From the NCBI GenBank assembly GCA_031283395.1, contig JAITBV010000130.1, positions 1-6,242 of the forward strand: 6,242 nucleotides of DNA, read 5' to 3'. Shown here piece by piece: positions 3,353-6,242 of this stretch. Position 1 is the first letter of the stretch. Each line of letters begins with the position of its first letter. A program made the translations under genes and the position numbers. The notes beneath the pieces are model-generated. The model did not search any database and was not told the DNA's origin. It saw nothing but the letters and a program-made list of their open reading frames with translations. Source of the stretch: Candidatus Adiutrix sp. (lineage in GTDB: Bacteria > Desulfobacterota > Desulfarculia > Adiutricales > Adiutricaceae).

Positions 3353-6242
3353 GTGACCCAGACCGCTCCCCAGAAATACCGGAGTCCGGCCCCAGTTTAC
3401 CTTGTCCTGGCGGCCCTCTTTTGTTGCGCCCTGTTTCCGGGCCGGGCGGCCGGGCAGAGGGAGAACAGCCTGGAACAGGTGGCCCTGGGCGACGGCCAGG
3501 GCTATTCCCGCCTGGCCTTCACCTTCCGGGAGCCTCTCGGCCCCTATACGGTGAAGACCGAGCCGGGCGGACGCCTCCTGATTGACCTGGGGCCCATGCG
3601 GATGGGGGAACTCGGCGCCCTGCCGAGGCATGAAGTGATCACCGGACTCGACTTCGAGACCAGGGACGGCCGGCTCCTGGCCCTGGTGCGGGTGGGCCTG
3701 GCGGAATATGACCTGAAACATATTACCGGCCGCGACCGCTATACCCTCAACCTGGACGTCATGCCTCCGGCGGCCCCGGAAGCGCCGGCCATGCCCGGGC
3801 AACTGGGCCGGGAGACCATGGCCCTGCCCTCCCTGGCCGAAGTGGCCCTGGAACAGAGCGGGCTGACCCCTCCCGGCCCGCATGACGGGCCGGCCGAGCA
3901 CCTCTTCCAGAGGATCCTGGGGTCGGTGGCGATCGACAACCGGTCCCCGGCCCGGGACGACCTGAACTTCCTTTTCGAAACTTTCCCCAATCATCCCCGG
4001 CTGGAAGTGGCCAGCTACCTTAAGGCCGAACTGGACTTCCTGGCCGGCCCGCCGGAAGAGACCTATGCCGCGGCCACCGAGGCCTGGAAATCCTTTCTGG
4101 ACCGCTGGCCTCACAGCGCCTTAAGTTCGCGGGCCCGTTACAAGCTGGCGGAAGCCGATCTTCTTTTGAACTTCAACAATGAGGCCGCGGGCCAGTTCGC
4201 CTTTCTGGCCGGCGAGGGGGACGACGTTTACTCCCAGAGGGCTCTACTGAAGGCCGCGGACCTTTTAATGGGCATGGACCTGGTCGATGAAGCCCGGAAA
4301 GTTTTGACCCCGGCCCTGAACCAGGGCGTGGCCGACCGGCTGGGCTGGGAGGTTTACGCCCGGGCGGGCGCGGCCGATTTCTACCAGGGCTTTCACAGCC
4401 AGGCCGCGGAGATCTTGAACGAAGCCCTGCGCCAGGTTCCGGACCTTCACGAGACTTTCCCGGAAAGCCTTTACGCCCTGGGTGAAGCCTATCACTACCT
4501 GGGCCGGCCCGATCTCAGCCGCCACTATCTGACCCAGGCCGTCAACCTCATACCGGACCACCCCAAGGCCGACATAATACTTACCCGCATCGGCGACAAT
4601 TATCGACAGGAGGGCCTGGACCGGGAAGCCATAGCCATCTATGGCGCGGTCCGCCGCAACTACCCGCGGCAGGAAGGGGGCCTCATCAGCCAGGTGCACC
4701 TGGCCGACATGGGCTCTCTTCACAGCTTCTTCAGCCAGGAAAAGGTGTTTGAGGCTCTGGAGCGCGGCAGCCGGCAGGCTACGGTGGAAATGTATAAATC
4801 CATCCTGGACGCCGGTTTCACCTCGCCCCTGGTCCAGTTGGCCCAACTCAGGATCGGCACGGCCCTGGCTGAAGACGGGGCGGCCAACGAAGCCATCAAA
4901 TGGCTGCGCGAACTGGAGATCAACAATCCCAAGAGCCCTCTTTTGCCCGAGGCCCTGCCGGTTTTGAACTCGGCCCTGGTCGACGAGATGGCCCTCTTTA
5001 GGGATATGGAGGATTGGCAGAGCATAGTCGACCTCTACGCCGACAACTCCTATTACTTCGCCTCCAGCGACCGGCCCCGGATGGAAGCCTTGGTGGCCCA
5101 GGCCTACGAGCGCCTGGGCCGCTTCCGGGAAGCCAGGGAAATGTGGGCCGAGCTGGCCGAAGAGACCCCGGACAAGCGCCTGACCCGGGCCAGGGGCCTG
5201 GTGGTCAACAGCCTGAAGATCGGGCAGCCCCAGGCGGCCTTTAAGTATATCCAGGAAATGGAATCCGAGTTCCCCGAACAGCGCCGGTGGCTGGATGATC
5301 AACTGGTCCTGGTCGGCCACGCCCTGGCCCGGCCCCACAACGCCGAGGCCGTCACCAATCTCCTGGACCTCCGCCGCGGCACTTCATCCGAGCCGGTGCG
5401 GCGGGATGCCTTGTCCGACGCCATCACCATTGAGATCGATGGCCGGCGCTACGACCGGGCCGTCACCCTCATCAAGCAATACCGCCAGGAATACCCCTTG
5501 GATGAACTGAGCCCGGAATATCTCCTGACCCTGGCCCAGATCGCGGATTACCAGAAGCGTCCCGAACAGGCCTGGGATCTGTTCTCACAATTCCGCCAGA
5601 GCTATCCCGAGGACCCGCGGGGGCGTCAGATCCTCCTGGCTCAGATAGTAAAAGCCGACAGCCTCGGCCGCCCTGAAGACGCCTTCCGTTTTATCGCTCT
5701 CTATCGCGGCCTTTACCCCCGGGATTCGGAGGGCGGTTCCCTTTTGATTGAAAAGATGAACCGGCTATGGGAGGCCGGCCGCTATGATGAGGCCTGGGAG
5801 GCGCTGGTCTCTTTCAACCGGGAATACCCGGATGATCCCCGGCGGCCTTTAGTCATGATGAACTATGCTGAACGAGATTGGGAAAAGGGCCGCCTCCCCG
5901 AGGCCCGGGAACTCTTGGGCGAACTGTTGTCCGGCTTCCGCGCCCAGCCGGAACTTATGGATCTCCTTCTAAAGCTGGCGGACCGGAGCTGGACCCGGGA
6001 GCGCTATAATGAGGCCCGCGATCTGACTTCCCTCATTCTGGCCAGCTATCCGGGCGACCAGCGGCTGGCCGACCTCCTCTTCCGCCTGGCGGACCGAAGC
6101 TGGACCCGGGAACGGCCTGATGAGGCCCGGGAACTGACCTCTCTCATCCTGGCCAACTATCCGGGCGACGAACGCCTGGTCGATCTGCTCCTTAAACAGG
6201 CGGACCGGAGCTGGACCCGGGAGCGCTATGATGAGGCCCGTG
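3353..6242 (+). CDS. Exported AMIN-like/TPR-like repeat protein, 3' partial
   Basis: The frame runs from GTG 3353 to the right edge without a stop (963 codons plus one base). The N-terminus is a Sec-type signal peptide: KYR charges, a hydrophobic core at about 15-29 (VYLVLAALFCCALF), and a likely cleavage near AAG (32-34). No lipobox fits the cysteines at 24-25. Residues about 38-136 are a beta-rich region resembling an AMIN domain (YSRLAFTF, then LLIDLGPM, then YTLNLDV), a fold known from PilQ and AmiC and linked to peptidoglycan or pole localisation. A Pro/Ala-rich linker (about 137-180) leads to helical TPR/Sel1-like repeats from about 184 onward, of the YbgF/BamD-like sort with A at mid-repeat and YP near the end. 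From residue 609 the repeats run in a strict 37-residue register. The likely place is the periplasm or envelope, as a scaffold. The specific function is not recognised. It is probably controlled with, or by, the regulator upstream. The next gene and the C-terminus are not visible. Confidence 0.88.
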   Translation, partial: MTQTAPQKYRSPAPVYLVLAALFCCALFPGRAAGQRENSLEQVALGDGQGYSRLAFTFREPLGPYTVKTEPGGRLLIDLGPMRMGELGALPRHEVITGLDFETRDGRLLALVRVGLAEYDLKHITGRDRYTLNLDVMPPAAPEAPAMPGQLGRETMALPSLAEVALEQSGLTPPGPHDGPAEHLFQRILGSVAIDNRSPARDDLNFLFETFPNHPRLEVASYLKAELDFLAGPPEETYAAATEAWKSFLDRWPHSALSSRARYKLAEADLLLNFNNEAAGQFAFLAGEGDDVYSQRALLKAADLLMGMDLVDEARKVLTPALNQGVADRLGWEVYARAGAADFYQGFHSQAAEILNEALRQVPDLHETFPESLYALGEAYHYLGRPDLSRHYLTQAVNLIPDHPKADIILTRIGDNYRQEGLDREAIAIYGAVRRNYPRQEGGLISQVHLADMGSLHSFFSQEKVFEALERGSRQATVEMYKSILDAGFTSPLVQLAQLRIGTALAEDGAANEAIKWLRELEINNPKSPLLPEALPVLNSALVDEMALFRDMEDWQSIVDLYADNSYYFASSDRPRMEALVAQAYERLGRFREAREMWAELAEETPDKRLTRARGLVVNSLKIGQPQAAFKYIQEMESEFPEQRRWLDDQLVLVGHALARPHNAEAVTNLLDLRRGTSSEPVRRDALSDAITIEIDGRRYDRAVTLIKQYRQEYPLDELSPEYLLTLAQIADYQKRPEQAWDLFSQFRQSYPEDPRGRQILLAQIVKADSLGRPEDAFRFIALYRGLYPRDSEGGSLLIEKMNRLWEAGRYDEAWEALVSFNREYPDDPRRPLVMMNYAERDWEKGRLPEARELLGELLSGFRAQPELMDLLLKLADRSWTRERYNEARDLTSLILASYPGDQRLADLLFRLADRSWTRERPDEARELTSLILANYPGDERLVDLLLKQADRSWTRERYDEAR
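5177..6242 (+). repeat. Ten in-register 37-residue (111-bp) repeat units
   Basis: Units begin at residues 609, 646, 683, 720, 757, 794, 831, 868, 905 and 942 (the last is cut by the window edge). The mid-repeat alanine falls at 629, 666, 703, 740, 777, 814, 851, 888, 925 and 962, always 37 apart. A YP or FP pair recurs at the same offset (640, 714, 751, 788, 825, 899, 936), and tryptophan occurs at 806, 843, 880, 917 and 954. Units at 868 and 905 share 29 of 37 residues (85 of 111 bases by hand count). The last visible unit has a 30-base stretch (6200-6229) identical to 5978-6007. Confidence 0.85.

Noticed and set aside
3336..3356. Sigma54 -24/-12 promoter (TGGAG then TTGTG)
   Set aside because: The -12 element lacks the GC dinucleotide and the site overlaps the start codon and ribosome site. 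No other GG-N10-GC match with good flanks was found in either intergenic region.
3370..3460. Lipoprotein signal from the Cys-Cys in the signal peptide
   Set aside because: The cysteines (24-25) sit within the hydrophobic core preceded by A-L-F, not a lipobox; a signal peptidase I site follows at about 32-34.
3320..4114. Minus-strand open frame of 264 codons
   Set aside because: It is antisense to the start of the exported protein, and its product is rich in G, Q, R and H with no recognisable domain.
4265..5338. Minus-strand open frame of 357 codons opposite the repeat-protein gene
   Set aside because: It lies wholly inside a + frame with a signal peptide and a regular repeat register; its own product is low-complexity and shows no family motif. 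It is an antisense shadow of GC-rich coding sequence.

Overview
The window is GC-rich bacterial DNA with four genes, all on the + strand. A diguanylate cyclase cut by the left edge is followed 14 bases later by NH3-dependent NAD+ synthetase (nadE). After an intergenic region with dyad symmetry comes a sigma54-type enhancer-binding regulator of the NtrC class. After a second, hairpin-rich intergenic region comes a very long exported repeat protein, which begins at a GTG and is still open at the right edge. No tRNA, rRNA, CRISPR array, insertion sequence or transposase is visible. The mix of a PAS-GGDEF protein, a sigma54 activator and a periplasmic AMIN/TPR-like protein suggests a Gram-negative, deltaproteobacterial (Desulfobacterota-like) organism, but this is inference and not firm.

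Layout: 1-773 dgc (5' partial); 788-1519 nadE; 1520-1633 intergenic with a GGTCCG repeat/hairpin, an inverted repeat and a weak -10-like box; 1634-3178 sigma54-type regulator; 3179-3352 intergenic with three successive potential hairpins; 3353-6242 signal peptide + AMIN-like domain + helical-repeat protein (3' partial, 963 complete codons visible). The long open frames on the minus strand opposite the last two genes are antisense shadows.

How the genes may work together: dgc and nadE look like one transcription unit. The regulator and the exported repeat protein probably form a second, functionally linked pair concerned with the cell envelope, though no target promoter is evident. The points that most deserve a second look are: (i) the regulator's receiver domain has lost the acidic pair and the conserved lysine, so it looks like a pseudo-receiver; (ii) a run of ten C lies in the coding sequence between that domain and the AAA+ domain, and a change of one base either way closes the frame almost at once, as in a phase-variable switch; (iii) the exported protein holds ten consecutive repeat units in an exact 37-residue register, with the last three nearly homogenised in DNA sequence up to the window edge; (iv) GGCC density changes sharply near base 1530. 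Whether this is a new system cannot be decided from the sequence alone.
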